This document shows positions 8,547 to 16,528 of a stretch of 35,431 bases of DNA, piece after piece (position 1 is the first letter of the stretch; each line of letters begins with the position of its first letter). The position numbers and the translations under genes are program-made. The stretch lies in contig NZ_LGTB01000028.1 in assembly GCF_001238275.1 (NCBI RefSeq), positions 87,501-122,931 on the forward strand, in the 5' to 3' direction. Under the pieces are notes generated by a model. That model saw only the letters and a list, made by a program, of their open reading frames with translations, did not search any database and was not told where the DNA came from. This DNA is from Bradyrhizobium viridifuturi. Lineage in GTDB: Bacteria; Pseudomonadota; Alphaproteobacteria; Rhizobiales; Xanthobacteraceae.

Positions 8547-9005
8547 ATGATGAAAGCCCGCATGAACCACCCGGTGATGGTTGTTCCCGAAGCCATGAAG
8601 GCGCTGCAGGCGCTCAGCGAGAGCACCAAGCCGGCGCTGCCGGAAAAGCTGCTCGAACTGGTCCATCTGCGCGCCAGCCAGATCAATGGCTGCAGCGTCT
8701 GCGTCGACATGCACCCGAAGCTCGCCCGCCGCGCCGGCGAGACCGACGAGCGGCTGTTCGCGGTCGGCGCCTGGCGCGACACGCCCTATTTTACGGACGC
8801 TGAGCGCGCGGCGCTGGCGCTGACGGAAGCGGTGACCCGGCTCAGCGACCGCGAGGATCCGGTGACGGACGCGGTGTGGGACGAGGCCGCGAAGTACTTC
8901 GACGAGCAGCAGCTGGCATCGCTGGTGCTCGGCATCGCGGCGATCAACGTCTGGAACCGGCTGAATGTCGCCGTGCGCCAGCCCGTTGGTTCGTGGAAGG
9001 TGTGA
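8547..9005 (+). CDS. AhpD-like / carboxymuconolactone decarboxylase family protein
   Basis: The protein has 152 residues. The family's redox motif is visible as CSVCVDMH (C-x-x-C with a following histidine), preceded by LELVHLRASQINGC. AhpD-like proteins act as thiol peroxidase partners or disulfide reductants; the exact reaction here is not known. The start is at 8547 with AGGAG 6 bases upstream; the next codon but one is also ATG-derived (8550) and could be used. The gene is divergent from the ECF41 sigma factor and has the predicted ECF41 promoter, so it is the probable target of that sigma factor. A strong hairpin follows the stop. Confidence 0.9.
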   Translation: MMKARMNHPVMVVPEAMKALQALSESTKPALPEKLLELVHLRASQINGCSVCVDMHPKLARRAGETDERLFAVGAWRDTPYFTDAERAALALTEAVTRLSDREDPVTDAVWDEAAKYFDEQQLASLVLGIAAINVWNRLNVAVRQPVGSWKV

Positions 9006-9012
9006 TCTTCTC

Positions 9013-9036
9013 CCTCTCCCCGCCAGCGGGGAGAGG
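9013..9036. terminator. Hairpin between convergent genes
   Basis: An 11-bp perfect stem CCTCTCCCCGC/GCGGGGAGAGG with a 2-base CA turn lies between the convergent stops at 9005 and 9046. It has no T run, so it is either a bidirectional terminator or one of the GC-rich extragenic palindromes like that at 2839. Confidence 0.55.
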
Positions 9037-9045
9037 TGCACCGCC

Positions 9046-9855
9046 TCAGCTTGCCAAGAACTCTAGCACGATCTCGCAGTAGCGCTGCGGGGCCTGCTCG
9101 AACATCGGATGCGTGGTGCCGGGGATCATCTCGGTGCGCGAACCCTGCACGTTGGCGGCGAGGGCGTGCAGCACCTTCGGCAGCACGCCCTTGGTGTTGG
9201 CGCCGCCGATGAACAGCGTCGGCGTCTTGATCGCCTCTGCGTCGGCCTTCGAGAACGGCGGTCGCTGGTCGCGGGTCTGGCCGATCAGCGTGGTCGCATT
9301 GTCGCGCAACAGCTGCTTGGAGGTCGCCGGAATCCGTTTCCAGGCGCCGGGGCCTTCGAGCGCGTCCATGAAGATCTGCAGGCCGCCGTCGATATCGCCC
9401 TTGGCGATTTCGGCCGCACATGCCGCGAAGCGTGCTGCCAGCGGCGAGGGGCCCGGCTTGAAGTCGGGATCAAGGGTTTCATCGAGTTCGCCGCCGGGCT
9501 CGGCCAGGATCAGCTTGCGCAGCAGGTCCGGCCGCCGCTGCGCGGCGCGGAAGCAGATGTGCCCGCCGCGGGAATGCCCCATCAGGTCGACTGGTTTGGT
9601 ATCGAAGGCCTCGATGAAGGCGACGACGTCGTCGACATGCTGCGCGATCGAATAGGTGTCGCCGACGCCGTCCCAATGCGCCGGGAAGAAATGCCGCAGG
9701 CTGACCGCGATCACGCGATGGTGGCGGGTCAGCGGGCCGAGCACCGCCGACCAGATCCGGAAATCGCACAGCGAACCATGCACGCAGACCAGCGGCGGCC
9801 CAGCTCCGATATCGAGATAGGGCATGTCGAAACCGTTGACGCGGAGGCTGTGCAT
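9046..9855 (-). CDS. Alpha/beta-fold hydrolase
   Basis: The protein has 269 residues. Motifs in order are the HG oxyanion segment (PPLVCVHGSLCDFRIW), the nucleophile elbow GHSRGG (Ser near residue 95), a central ETLDPDFKPGPSP lid region, IKTPTLFIGGANTKG leading to the acid strand, and GTTHPMFEQAP with the catalytic histidine. This is the typical layout of a small esterase or epoxide-hydrolase-like enzyme. The start at 9855 (MHSLRVNGFDMPYLD) is chosen from the usual family N-terminus; no clear ribosome site is seen and longer forms are possible in frame. The substrate is unknown. It is divergent from the ogt-type gene. Confidence 0.85.
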   Translation of the reverse strand: MHSLRVNGFDMPYLDIGAGPPLVCVHGSLCDFRIWSAVLGPLTRHHRVIAVSLRHFFPAHWDGVGDTYSIAQHVDDVVAFIEAFDTKPVDLMGHSRGGHICFRAAQRRPDLLRKLILAEPGGELDETLDPDFKPGPSPLAARFAACAAEIAKGDIDGGLQIFMDALEGPGAWKRIPATSKQLLRDNATTLIGQTRDQRPPFSKADAEAIKTPTLFIGGANTKGVLPKVLHALAANVQGSRTEMIPGTTHPMFEQAPQRYCEIVLEFLAS

Positions 9856-10012
9856 TTTGAGGGCTCGCGGAGGGCAGGAGATGTTGTTGATTTGGCCCAA
9901 GTTCCCACGGAATTCGGGTGGATAGCAACATTCTCCAAGCCTAGATTTCAGATCAACAGCAGGCTCACGCGTGAGCTGAAGGAATGATATCAGGGAACAT
10001 CTGGAGCGAGCC

Positions 10013-10555
10013 ATGACCGGCCAGCATTTTGCAATCTTCGACACCATGATCGGCGCCTGCGGCGTCGTCTGGGGCGAGCACGGCGTTACCGGCGTGCAGC
10101 TGCCGATGGGTAACGAAGAGAAGACCCGCAAGCGGATTTTCCAGCGCAATGGCGACGTCACCGAGGCGGCCCCGCCGGTCGAGGTGCAGCACGCGATCGA
10201 CGGCATGATCGAGCTGCTCGCCGGCAAGGCGAACGACCTCGCCGACATCGTGCTCGACCTCGATGGCGTGCCGGAGTTCAACCGCGGCGTCTACGACATC
10301 GCGCGCCGGATTCCGCCGGGCAAGACCATGACCTATGGCGACATCGCCAAGCAGCTCGGCGGCGTCGAGCTGTCGCGCGACGTCGGCCAGGCGCTCGGCC
10401 GCAACCCGTGCCCGATCGTGGTGCCCTGCCACCGGGTGCTGGCGGCGGGCAACAAGCCGGGCGGCTTCTCGGCCAATGGCGGCGTGGTCACCAAGCTGAA
10501 GATGTTGCAGATCGAAGGCGCGGTGGTGAACCACACGCCGAGCTTGTTTGATTGA
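10013..10555 (+). CDS. ogt: Methylated-DNA-protein-cysteine methyltransferase (Ogt/MGMT family)
   Basis: The protein has 180 residues. The active-site motif VPCHRVL is present, with RNPCPIV before it and GGFSANGG after it, and the helix-turn-helix region RIPPGKTMTYGDIAKQLG matches the DNA-binding half of the family. The enzyme removes alkyl groups from O6-alkylguanine onto its own cysteine in a suicide reaction. GGAGCGAG lies a few bases before the ATG. The N-terminal half is short and divergent, and no AdaA domain is attached, so this is the free-standing type. Confidence 0.93.
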   Translation: MTGQHFAIFDTMIGACGVVWGEHGVTGVQLPMGNEEKTRKRIFQRNGDVTEAAPPVEVQHAIDGMIELLAGKANDLADIVLDLDGVPEFNRGVYDIARRIPPGKTMTYGDIAKQLGGVELSRDVGQALGRNPCPIVVPCHRVLAAGNKPGGFSANGGVVTKLKMLQIEGAVVNHTPSLFD

Positions 10556-10563
10556 GGAAGAAT

Positions 10564-10588
10564 CACCCTCCCCTGGAGGGGGAGGGTG
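10564..10588. terminator. Hairpin between convergent genes
   Basis: A 10-bp perfect stem CACCCTCCCC/GGGGAGGGTG with loop TGGAG lies 8 bases after the ogt stop and before the convergent stop at 10620. No T run follows, so termination is plausible in either direction but not certain. Confidence 0.5.
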
Positions 10589-10619
10589 GCAGCGCGCTTC
10601 GCCGCGAATTCAGCGCACC

Positions 10620-11489
10620 TCAGACCGTCTGGCACACAAACCCGTTGCCCTTCCGCCTGATCTTGCCGACGGACGGCGAGGGGAAGTGCGCGGGGCAGCA
10701 CAGTGTGTCGGTGTCGCAATATCGCTCCAGGAAACCGCGGCGCGTCTTCGCGGCCTGCGCCGGGTCGACGTCGAACTTCGGCGACAGCTCCGGATAAAGC
10801 GTCTGGATCGGCGAGTGCATCAAATCGCCGGCGAACACCGCATCATCCTTGCCGCGGCCGAAGGTGAAGGCGAGATGGCCGGGGGTATGACCGGGTGTCG
10901 GCAGGATGCGCATGTGATCGCCGATCGCGAAATCATTGCCGACGAGCTCGGCCCGCTTGGCTTCGACCACCGGCAGCACGCTGTCGACGAACGGCGGGAC
11001 TTCCGCCTTGGCGTTGGTCTCGGTCCAGTAGTCGAACTCGGTCTTGTCGAACACGTAGCGCGCGTTCGGGAAGGTCGGGACCCAGCGGCCGTTCTCGAGC
11101 CGCGTATTCCAGCCGACATGGTCGACATGCAGATGCGTGCACATCACATAGTCGATGTCACCGACCGCAAAGCCCGCCGACGCGAGGCCGCGCAGATAGT
11201 TGTCGTCGGTTTTCATATTCCAGCTCGGCCGCCCCGGCCGCGGCTTGTGATTGCCGATGCAGCTGTCGATCAGGATGGTGTGGTGCGGCGTCTTCACGAT
11301 GTAGGACTGGAACGCCAGGATCAGCGTATCGCTGTCGTCGAGCGCGCCGGCGGCCTTCATCCAGCCGCGGTTCTCGGCGAGCACTTCGGGTGTCAGGCCA
11401 GGCAGCATGTCGTGCGCGGGCAGGAACTTGCCTTCCTCCTCCACGATGCGATGAATGGTGAGATCGCCGGCGGCAAATTTCAGGCTCAT
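10620..11489 (-). CDS. MBL-fold metallo-hydrolase
   Basis: The protein has 289 residues. The zinc motif HLHVDH is intact in CTHLHVDHVGWNTR, followed by PTPGHTPGHL (third metal histidine) and FAGDLMHSP (bridging aspartate), all in the expected order; PAHFPSPS near the C-terminus supplies the last histidine. Members act as lactonases, esterases or similar hydrolases. The start at 11489 has AAGGA 8 bases upstream. It follows the serine hydrolase gene by 19 bases on the same strand, so they are likely co-transcribed. A second, clearly related MBL gene lies at 15659-16507. Confidence 0.9.
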   Translation of the reverse strand: MSLKFAAGDLTIHRIVEEEGKFLPAHDMLPGLTPEVLAENRGWMKAAGALDDSDTLILAFQSYIVKTPHHTILIDSCIGNHKPRPGRPSWNMKTDDNYLRGLASAGFAVGDIDYVMCTHLHVDHVGWNTRLENGRWVPTFPNARYVFDKTEFDYWTETNAKAEVPPFVDSVLPVVEAKRAELVGNDFAIGDHMRILPTPGHTPGHLAFTFGRGKDDAVFAGDLMHSPIQTLYPELSPKFDVDPAQAAKTRRGFLERYCDTDTLCCPAHFPSPSVGKIRRKGNGFVCQTV

Positions 11490-11508
11490 GGGTGATTTCC
11501 TTGAGAGA

Positions 11509-12702
11509 TCAGTGCGCGTCGCGCACGGCGGGAATGATGATGTTGGCGAGGATATCCATCGCCGCAAGCCCTTCCTTGGGCTGGCCGTACTGGGCTGCCG
11601 TCGTCATCATCACAAGATCGAGATCGGGCACGACGATGATGCGTTGACCGCCCCAGCCGAAGGCGCCGACCCATTTCACTTCCTTGCCGTTGGACAGCGA
11701 GCGACCCATCCACCACTGATAGCCGTAGAACAGCGTACCGCCGAAATAGCCGACGGCCTGGAAGCGCGGCGTGATCGATTGCGCGATCCAGTCGGCCGGC
11801 ACGATCTGCTGCTCCTTCCACCGCCCGTGGTCGAGCACGAGCTGCCCGATCTTGGCGGCATCGCGCGGACGAAGCCGGAGGCCGGCAGCGGCGGCAATCT
11901 TGCTGTTTTTCGGATAGGCCTTCCACTCGAGATCGGTGATGCCGAGCGGCTGGAACAGCGTCTCCCGCGCGAAGGCTTCGAGCGGCTTGCCGGAGACCTG
12001 CTCGATGATGTTGCCGAGCAAATCCGTGCCGCCGCCATTGTAGGTCCACAGCGTGTCCGGCGGTGCTACAATCGGTTTGGCCAGGACATAGCCGATCGGA
12101 TCGGCATCGAAGGCGAGATGCGGCTCGTCATTGTGCGGATCGGTCCAGGGCAGCGCTTCGTCCCATTGAATGCCCGACGACATCGTCAAGAGATGGCGCA
12201 GCGTGATCGCGTCCCATCCCGCTGATTTCACCGATCGGTGCTCGGGAAAGAACTTCACCACGGGTTCGTCGACGCCGGCGATCAGCTTGCGGTCGATGGC
12301 GATGCCGACCAGCAGCGACGTCACGCTCTTCGATACCGAACGCATGTCGTGCCTGGTCGTCGCCGTGAATTCGGTGCGGCCCTCCGGATAGCCCCACGGC
12401 TGGTCGATGCCGGCGAAATACTGCTCGAACACCAGCCTGCCGTGACGTGCCACGACGACGGAATGAATCTCGCTGCTGCGCAAGCCGAGCCGCGCGGCGA
12501 TGCTGCACAGCCGCTCGCCATCCATGCCGACGCTGTCGGGTGACGCGATCGTCCAGCCATCGTCGAGCGCGGCCGGCGATCCGCAGGGCTGGCCGTTTTG
12601 TCCGGTTTTCATGTCGTCGGCCCTCAGCGTGGTGATCGAGGCCGTCAACGCGAGCACGAGGCTCGCGCCGAGAAGCAGGAGGCGGGGGAGGCGATGGGGC
12701 AT
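11509..12702 (-). CDS. Beta-lactamase-fold serine hydrolase (class C/EstB-like), exported
   Basis: The protein has 397 residues. A signal peptide (MPHRLPRLLLLGASLVLALTA) is followed by the penicillin-binding-protein fold: SVSKSVTS (SxxK nucleophile), YNGGGTD (the YxN position) and a C-terminal FGWGGQRI segment in place of the KTG box. This pattern fits esterases and D-aminopeptidase-like enzymes rather than true beta-lactamases. I prefer the start at 12702 because GGGAGG lies 6 bases upstream of it; an ATG at 12708 directly abuts that site. It heads a likely three-gene minus-strand run with the glutathione transferase upstream and the MBL hydrolase downstream. Confidence 0.87.
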   Translation of the reverse strand: MPHRLPRLLLLGASLVLALTASITTLRADDMKTGQNGQPCGSPAALDDGWTIASPDSVGMDGERLCSIAARLGLRSSEIHSVVVARHGRLVFEQYFAGIDQPWGYPEGRTEFTATTRHDMRSVSKSVTSLLVGIAIDRKLIAGVDEPVVKFFPEHRSVKSAGWDAITLRHLLTMSSGIQWDEALPWTDPHNDEPHLAFDADPIGYVLAKPIVAPPDTLWTYNGGGTDLLGNIIEQVSGKPLEAFARETLFQPLGITDLEWKAYPKNSKIAAAAGLRLRPRDAAKIGQLVLDHGRWKEQQIVPADWIAQSITPRFQAVGYFGGTLFYGYQWWMGRSLSNGKEVKWVGAFGWGGQRIIVVPDLDLVMMTTAAQYGQPKEGLAAMDILANIIIPAVRDAH

Positions 12703-12725
12703 CGTCATCCTCCCGCCTTGCTCCG

Positions 12726-13340
12726 CTACGCCGCTGGCGGCGCCGAGATCTTCACCGACGGCCGTTCCTGCATGCGCTGGTAGAAGGCGTCGAGCTTCGG
12801 ATAGGCCTTGCGCCAGCCGCAATCGGCGAACCGGAAATCGGCATAGCCGAGCACACAGACCAGGCCGATCTGCGCGATGTCGAACGACGAGCCGTCCAGC
12901 ACGTCCGGCCGGCTCTCGAACCGCGCCATGCCGGCCCAGGCCCTGTTCCAATGATCGTCGTACCAGGCCTGCCACAGCGAGCCCTGCGGCCGCACCATCT
13001 TCTCGTAGCGGCAAAGCAGCATGGAATCGAGCATGCCGTTGAGCAGCGAATGATCGGTCTTCAGCTTCCAGCGCCGCGGGCCGTAGCCCGGGATCAGCCG
13101 GCCGCCGCCGATCTCGTTGAGATATTCGACGATGACGTAGGAATCCAAAATCACGTCGCCATGGTCGAGGATCAGCACCGGCAGCTTCTTCAGCGGCGAG
13201 ATCCTGGAATATTCGTCGTTGGCCGTGCCCGGTGCGACGGTGGCCGGCACGAACTCGATCTTGTCGATCAGGCCGAGCTCGATCGCCGCGATGCGCACCT
13301 TGCGGGCGAACGGGGAGGCGGGAGAGAAGGTGAGTTTCAT
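12726..13340 (-). CDS. Glutathione S-transferase family protein
   Basis: The protein has 204 residues. The N-terminal thioredoxin-like domain starts MKLTFSPASPFARKVRI (SPFARK is the usual active-site S/C position) and contains KKLPVLILDHGDVILDSYVIVEYL, split here as KKLPVLI with the cis-proline and DSYVIVEYL for gamma-glutamyl contact. A helical C-terminal domain follows. It conjugates or reduces electrophiles using glutathione; the substrate is unknown. GAGGAG lies 6 bases before the ATG. It ends 23 bases before the serine hydrolase start. Confidence 0.92.
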   Translation of the reverse strand: MKLTFSPASPFARKVRIAAIELGLIDKIEFVPATVAPGTANDEYSRISPLKKLPVLILDHGDVILDSYVIVEYLNEIGGGRLIPGYGPRRWKLKTDHSLLNGMLDSMLLCRYEKMVRPQGSLWQAWYDDHWNRAWAGMARFESRPDVLDGSSFDIAQIGLVCVLGYADFRFADCGWRKAYPKLDAFYQRMQERPSVKISAPPAA

Positions 13341-13373
13341 TGGGGCTCCTCGGTAGAGCTATCGTATTGGAGC

Positions 13374-13450
13374 GTCATTGCGAGGAGCGAAGCAATCCAT
13401 TCATCCAGCATGGTTGGATAGATGGATTGCTTCGCTTCGCTTGCAATGAC
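13374..13450. repeat. 77-bp palindromic intergenic repeat, family B
   Basis: The ends are GTCATTGC and GCAATGAC, and the inner arms (GCGAAGCAATCCAT with ATGGATTGCTTCGC) pair around a short central region. It lies between the glutathione transferase start and the FAH-family stop. It has no coding capacity. It differs from the family A repeats in its core but shares the GTCATT end. Confidence 0.8.
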
Positions 13451-13479
13451 GTGGTAGCGCCGGTGTCCGGCGCCGGACC

Positions 13480-14322
13480 TCAAGCCGCGACGATTTCCTG
13501 GCGCTGCTCGCCGAGGCCTTCGATACCGAGGGTCACGACGTCGCCGACATTGAGGAAGGTCGGCGGCTTCATGCCGAGGCCGACGCCGGGCGGGGTGCCT
13601 GTGGTGATGATGTCGCCGGGCAGCAGCGTCATGAACTGCGAGACGTAGGAAATGCACTTCGCCATCGTGAAGATCATGGTCCTGGTCGAGCCGGTCTGGC
13701 GGCGCTGGCCGTTGACGTCGAGCCACATCGACAGGTTCTGCACGTCGGCGATTTCGTCCTTGGTGGCAAGCCACGGGCCGACCGGACCGAACGTGTCGTG
13801 CGACTTGCCCTTGGTCCATTGTCCGAGCCGCTCGGTCTGGAAGTTGCGCTCGGAGACGTCGTTGCAGACGCAATAGCCGGCGACGTAGTTGAGCGCGTCG
13901 GCTTCCGAGACGTACTTGGCGCGGGTGCCGATGATCGCGGCGATCTCGACTTCCCAGTCCAGCTTGGTCGAGCCGCGCGGCTTCTCGACTGCATCGTTCG
14001 GGCCGGACAGCGAGGTGTTCGCCTTCATGAAGATGATCGGTTCGGTCGGGATCGCCGCCCCGGTTTCCTTGGCGTGGTCGGAATAATTGAGGCCGATCGC
14101 GACGAACTTCGAGATGCCGGTGACGGGGGCGCCGAAGCGCGGCTTGCCGGAAACGGCGGGCAGGGAGGCGGGATCGAGGGCAGAAAGCTTCTTCAGCGAT
14201 TCCGGCGCGTAGGCTTCGCCGGTCAGGTCCTTCACATGGGCCGAGAGGTCGCGGAGCTGGCCGGATTTATCGATCAGACCGGGCTTTTCCGCACCCTTTT
14301 CGCCATAACGAACAAGCTTCAT
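13480..14322 (-). CDS. Fumarylacetoacetate hydrolase family protein
   Basis: The protein has 280 residues. FAH-fold signatures are FVAIGLNYSDHAKETGA, PIIFMKANTSLSGPND, LDWEVEIAAIIG (acidic metal ligands), GYCVCNDVSERNFQ, and GDIITTGTPPGVGLG near the end. The family hydrolyses or decarboxylates C-C bonds of beta-diketo acids in aromatic catabolism or acts as ureidoglycolate lyase; which applies is not clear. The start is the ATG at 14322, with TAGGGAG upstream; a GTG at 14331 is in frame. It lies downstream of the TetR gene on the same strand, 156 bases away. Confidence 0.92.
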   Translation of the reverse strand: MKLVRYGEKGAEKPGLIDKSGQLRDLSAHVKDLTGEAYAPESLKKLSALDPASLPAVSGKPRFGAPVTGISKFVAIGLNYSDHAKETGAAIPTEPIIFMKANTSLSGPNDAVEKPRGSTKLDWEVEIAAIIGTRAKYVSEADALNYVAGYCVCNDVSERNFQTERLGQWTKGKSHDTFGPVGPWLATKDEIADVQNLSMWLDVNGQRRQTGSTRTMIFTMAKCISYVSQFMTLLPGDIITTGTPPGVGLGMKPPTFLNVGDVVTLGIEGLGEQRQEIVAA

Positions 14323-14478
14323 GTTGATCACTCCCTACGGTGTCTTGAGGATTGTTACTGGTATACCTCGACATGCTTCATGGAACAGCGCGGGCGGAAA
14401 TTCAACCGCTTCGCGGTCACGACATTGCAGCCATCACCTTCCGACGTGGCGGTTTTGAGCTGCTCTTTCAAATAGCGG

Positions 14479-15129
14479 TCATGATCGCGGGCGCGGCACG
14501 GCCAGCATCCGCGTGAACATCTCTTCCAGCAGCCGGCACGGCGGCTCGGGATCGCGCATGCCCGCGATGATGGCATCGTCCGCCACCGCATGCATTCCGT
14601 CGAACACGATCAGCGCGGCACTGCGGGCGTCCGGGAACGTCCAGACGCCGGCCTTCCGGCCGTCCTCCAGCACGGCGACGATCTGGGCGATCACATCGTC
14701 CTTTTCCTGCGATTGGCGCTGATGATGCGGGAAGTCGTGAAACACGACGTCATGCAGTTCGACATTGGCAAGATAGGTTCCGACGGCGCCGCGTAGCCAG
14801 GCCGACAGCCGTCCGGCGTGATCGTCCGGAGCGCACGCGCCGATCGCAGCCGCGACACGGGACAGGAAGTCCTGCGTGAAGCGTGCGCGCAAGGCGAGGA
14901 TCACGTCCGCCTTGGTCGAGAAGTAATGGTAGAAGGTGCCCTTCGCGACGCCGGCCCGGGCGACGATGTCGTCGATCGTGGTGGTCTCGATGCCTCTTGA
15001 GATGAAGAGCGCCGCTGCCGCCGACATCAGCTCGTCCACCCTGACCTCGGCGGGTTGAGTCCGCCGCCAGTGCCGCGATGTGTCGCGCCTGGTCGCCTGC
15101 CGCTTCCCGATCATGCCGTTAGCATCCAT
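14479..15129 (-). CDS. TetR-family transcriptional regulator
   Basis: The protein has 216 residues. The N-terminal helix-turn-helix is textbook: ALFISRGIETTTIDDI followed by VARAGVAKGTFYHYFSTKAD. The C-terminal ligand domain is divergent, as usual. The basic N-terminal tail (KRQATRRDTSRHWRRTQ) is longer than average; an alternative start at 15114 (MIGKRQ) would shorten it by five residues. It is divergent from the small gene at 15287, and a 15-bp imperfect palindrome in the shared promoter region is the probable operator. It may also control the FAH-family gene downstream. Confidence 0.92.
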   Translation of the reverse strand: MDANGMIGKRQATRRDTSRHWRRTQPAEVRVDELMSAAAALFISRGIETTTIDDIVARAGVAKGTFYHYFSTKADVILALRARFTQDFLSRVAAAIGACAPDDHAGRLSAWLRGAVGTYLANVELHDVVFHDFPHHQRQSQEKDDVIAQIVAVLEDGRKAGVWTFPDARSAALIVFDGMHAVADDAIIAGMRDPEPPCRLLEEMFTRMLAVPRPRS

Positions 15130-15187
15130 CCGTACCTGATATCCGATTCTTGGATCGCATATTTAGAATGACTTTGAAATGGCTTAG

Positions 15188-15217
15188 TTGAATTGACCGA
15201 CCGTCAGTCGATATGTA
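15188..15217 (+). promoter_or_regulatory. Putative sigma-70-type promoter overlapping the TetR operator
   Basis: TTGAAT (15188-15193) and TATGTA (15212-15217) are 18 bases apart. An overlapping alternative is TTGACC (15193) with TATCTG (15216) at 17 bases. Either places the palindrome in the spacer. Confidence 0.5.
15195..15209. promoter_or_regulatory. Putative TetR operator
   Basis: GACCGAC-C-GTCAGTC is a 7-1-7 inverted repeat with one mismatch; many TetR regulators bind close relatives of GACTGAC-N-GTCAGTC. It lies between the -35 and -10 boxes of the predicted promoter of the next gene, where binding would block transcription. Confidence 0.65.
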
Positions 15218-15286
15218 TCTGTGATCCGGCCACGGCAGCTGCCCGATCAGCATGGCGAGGCGCCGTCCGTATCACGAGGAGTCTTC

Positions 15287-15657
15287 ATGAAATTCTTTCG
15301 CGAGGCCGAGCCCGGCATCTTCATCACGACCGGTCGCCTGCAAACCGAGCAGGATGGTTGCGACTGGACCGCGGAATACAGCGAGCTTCTTGCTGCGGAT
15401 CGTCCGCTTGCCGTGATCGTCAACGTCAACGATCAGCCGGAGGTCGCCGCCGGCAAGCCGATGGTGCTGTGGATGAAGGCGCGCAAGGCCGAGCTCGGCC
15501 GGCTGATCCGGGTCACCGTCTATATCGCCGATGACGATGCGGAACGCGCCGAGCTCGAGCGCACCCTCCCGGACGGGCCAAGGCGTTGCCCTATCCGGCT
15601 GCGATCGCCGCCAGCGAGGCGGACGCGCTGTTCCTCGCGCGCGCCAGCTTGATCTAG
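15287..15657 (+). pseudogene. Small unrecognised cytoplasmic protein, TetR-divergent, frameshifted
   Basis: The product begins MKFFREAEPGIFITTGRLQT with AGGAG 8 bases upstream, and contains PLAVIVNVNDQPEVAAGKP and RLIRVTVYIADD. The frame changes near 15570; restoring one G in CCCGGAC (to CCCGGGAC) lets it continue as RAKALPYPAAIAASEAD and end at TAG 15655-15657, one base before the stop of the convergent MBL gene. The full length would be about 123 residues. I do not recognise the family. Its position opposite a TetR regulator, with the operator in its promoter, suggests it is the regulated gene. Confidence 0.65.
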
Positions 15658-15658
15658 C

Positions 15659-16507
15659 TTACCCCAGCGCGATGAACCTGAACGCGTCGCCGTCGCGCTT
15701 GATGTGGCCGGCGTTGAAATGCCCGCCGATCACCAGCGTAGGCGTGTCGGCAAAGCGCGAGAACAAGTCGCGCCGGGTGGCCGCCGATTGCTTCTGGTCG
15801 GAGTCCGCGGTCGACGACCAGTCGAGGTGATACATCTGGCAGGGATGATGCGCGGCATCGCCGGTCAGCAGCCCTTCCTCGCCGGCCGACTTGATGTGGA
15901 TGCTCATGTGGCCCGGGCTGTGTCCCGGCGTCGGGATCAGCGTAATCTCTTCGGTCAGCCGGTGGTCGCTCGGCACCAGCTCGGCCTTGCCGGCATCCGC
16001 GATCGGCTTCACGGAATCGGCGAACACGGCGGCATGCGCTGGATCGTCGCTGTGGTCGCGCCAGTGCTCATACTCGGTCTTGCCGAACACGTAGCGCGCA
16101 TTGGCAAAAGTCGGCACCCATTTGCCGCCGGCCAGTTTCGTGTTCCAGCCGACATGGTCGACATGCAGATGCGTGCACAGCACGGTGTCGATGCTGTCGG
16201 GTGCAAAACCAGCCGCGGTCAGCGTCTCCAGGAACGGATCGCTGCGGTTGTTCCAGGTCGGCACGTTGCGGCCCTGCTTGTCGTTGCCGAGCCCGGTGTC
16301 GACGATGATGCGGTGCTCCGGGGTCTCCACCAGCAGCGAATGGATCGACATTTTCAGCCGGCCGTCCTCATTGGCGAAATGCGGGATCAGCCAGGGCAGG
16401 CGCTGGATCTCCTCGCGGCCTGCGAGCGGCAGGATGAAGCGTGTGCTGCCGACGGTCTCCAGCTCGACGACCTTGGTGATCCTGACCTTGCCTACGGTCC
16501 AGTGCAT
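15659..16507 (-). CDS. MBL-fold metallo-hydrolase (paralogue of 10620-11489)
   Basis: The protein has 282 residues. The zinc motif is CTHLHVDHVGWNTK, followed by PTPGHSPGHM and LLTGDAAHHP with the bridging aspartate, and a late GGHFNAGH. Its segments around the metal site and FANARYVFGKTEYEHW closely match the other MBL gene in this window (FPNARYVFDKTEFDYW), so the two are paralogues from an older duplication. It precedes no obvious partner, but the quinone oxidoreductase lies 22 bases upstream on the same strand, which suggests co-transcription. The substrate is unknown. Confidence 0.9.
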   Translation of the reverse strand: MHWTVGKVRITKVVELETVGSTRFILPLAGREEIQRLPWLIPHFANEDGRLKMSIHSLLVETPEHRIIVDTGLGNDKQGRNVPTWNNRSDPFLETLTAAGFAPDSIDTVLCTHLHVDHVGWNTKLAGGKWVPTFANARYVFGKTEYEHWRDHSDDPAHAAVFADSVKPIADAGKAELVPSDHRLTEEITLIPTPGHSPGHMSIHIKSAGEEGLLTGDAAHHPCQMYHLDWSSTADSDQKQSAATRRDLFSRFADTPTLVIGGHFNAGHIKRDGDAFRFIALG

Positions 16508-16528
16508 GCGGCGTATCCTCGGTTCTTG

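Noticed and set aside
13374..13450. Possible CRISPR-like repeat
   Set aside because: It is a single palindromic element with no regularly spaced copies or spacers; no cas genes are present.
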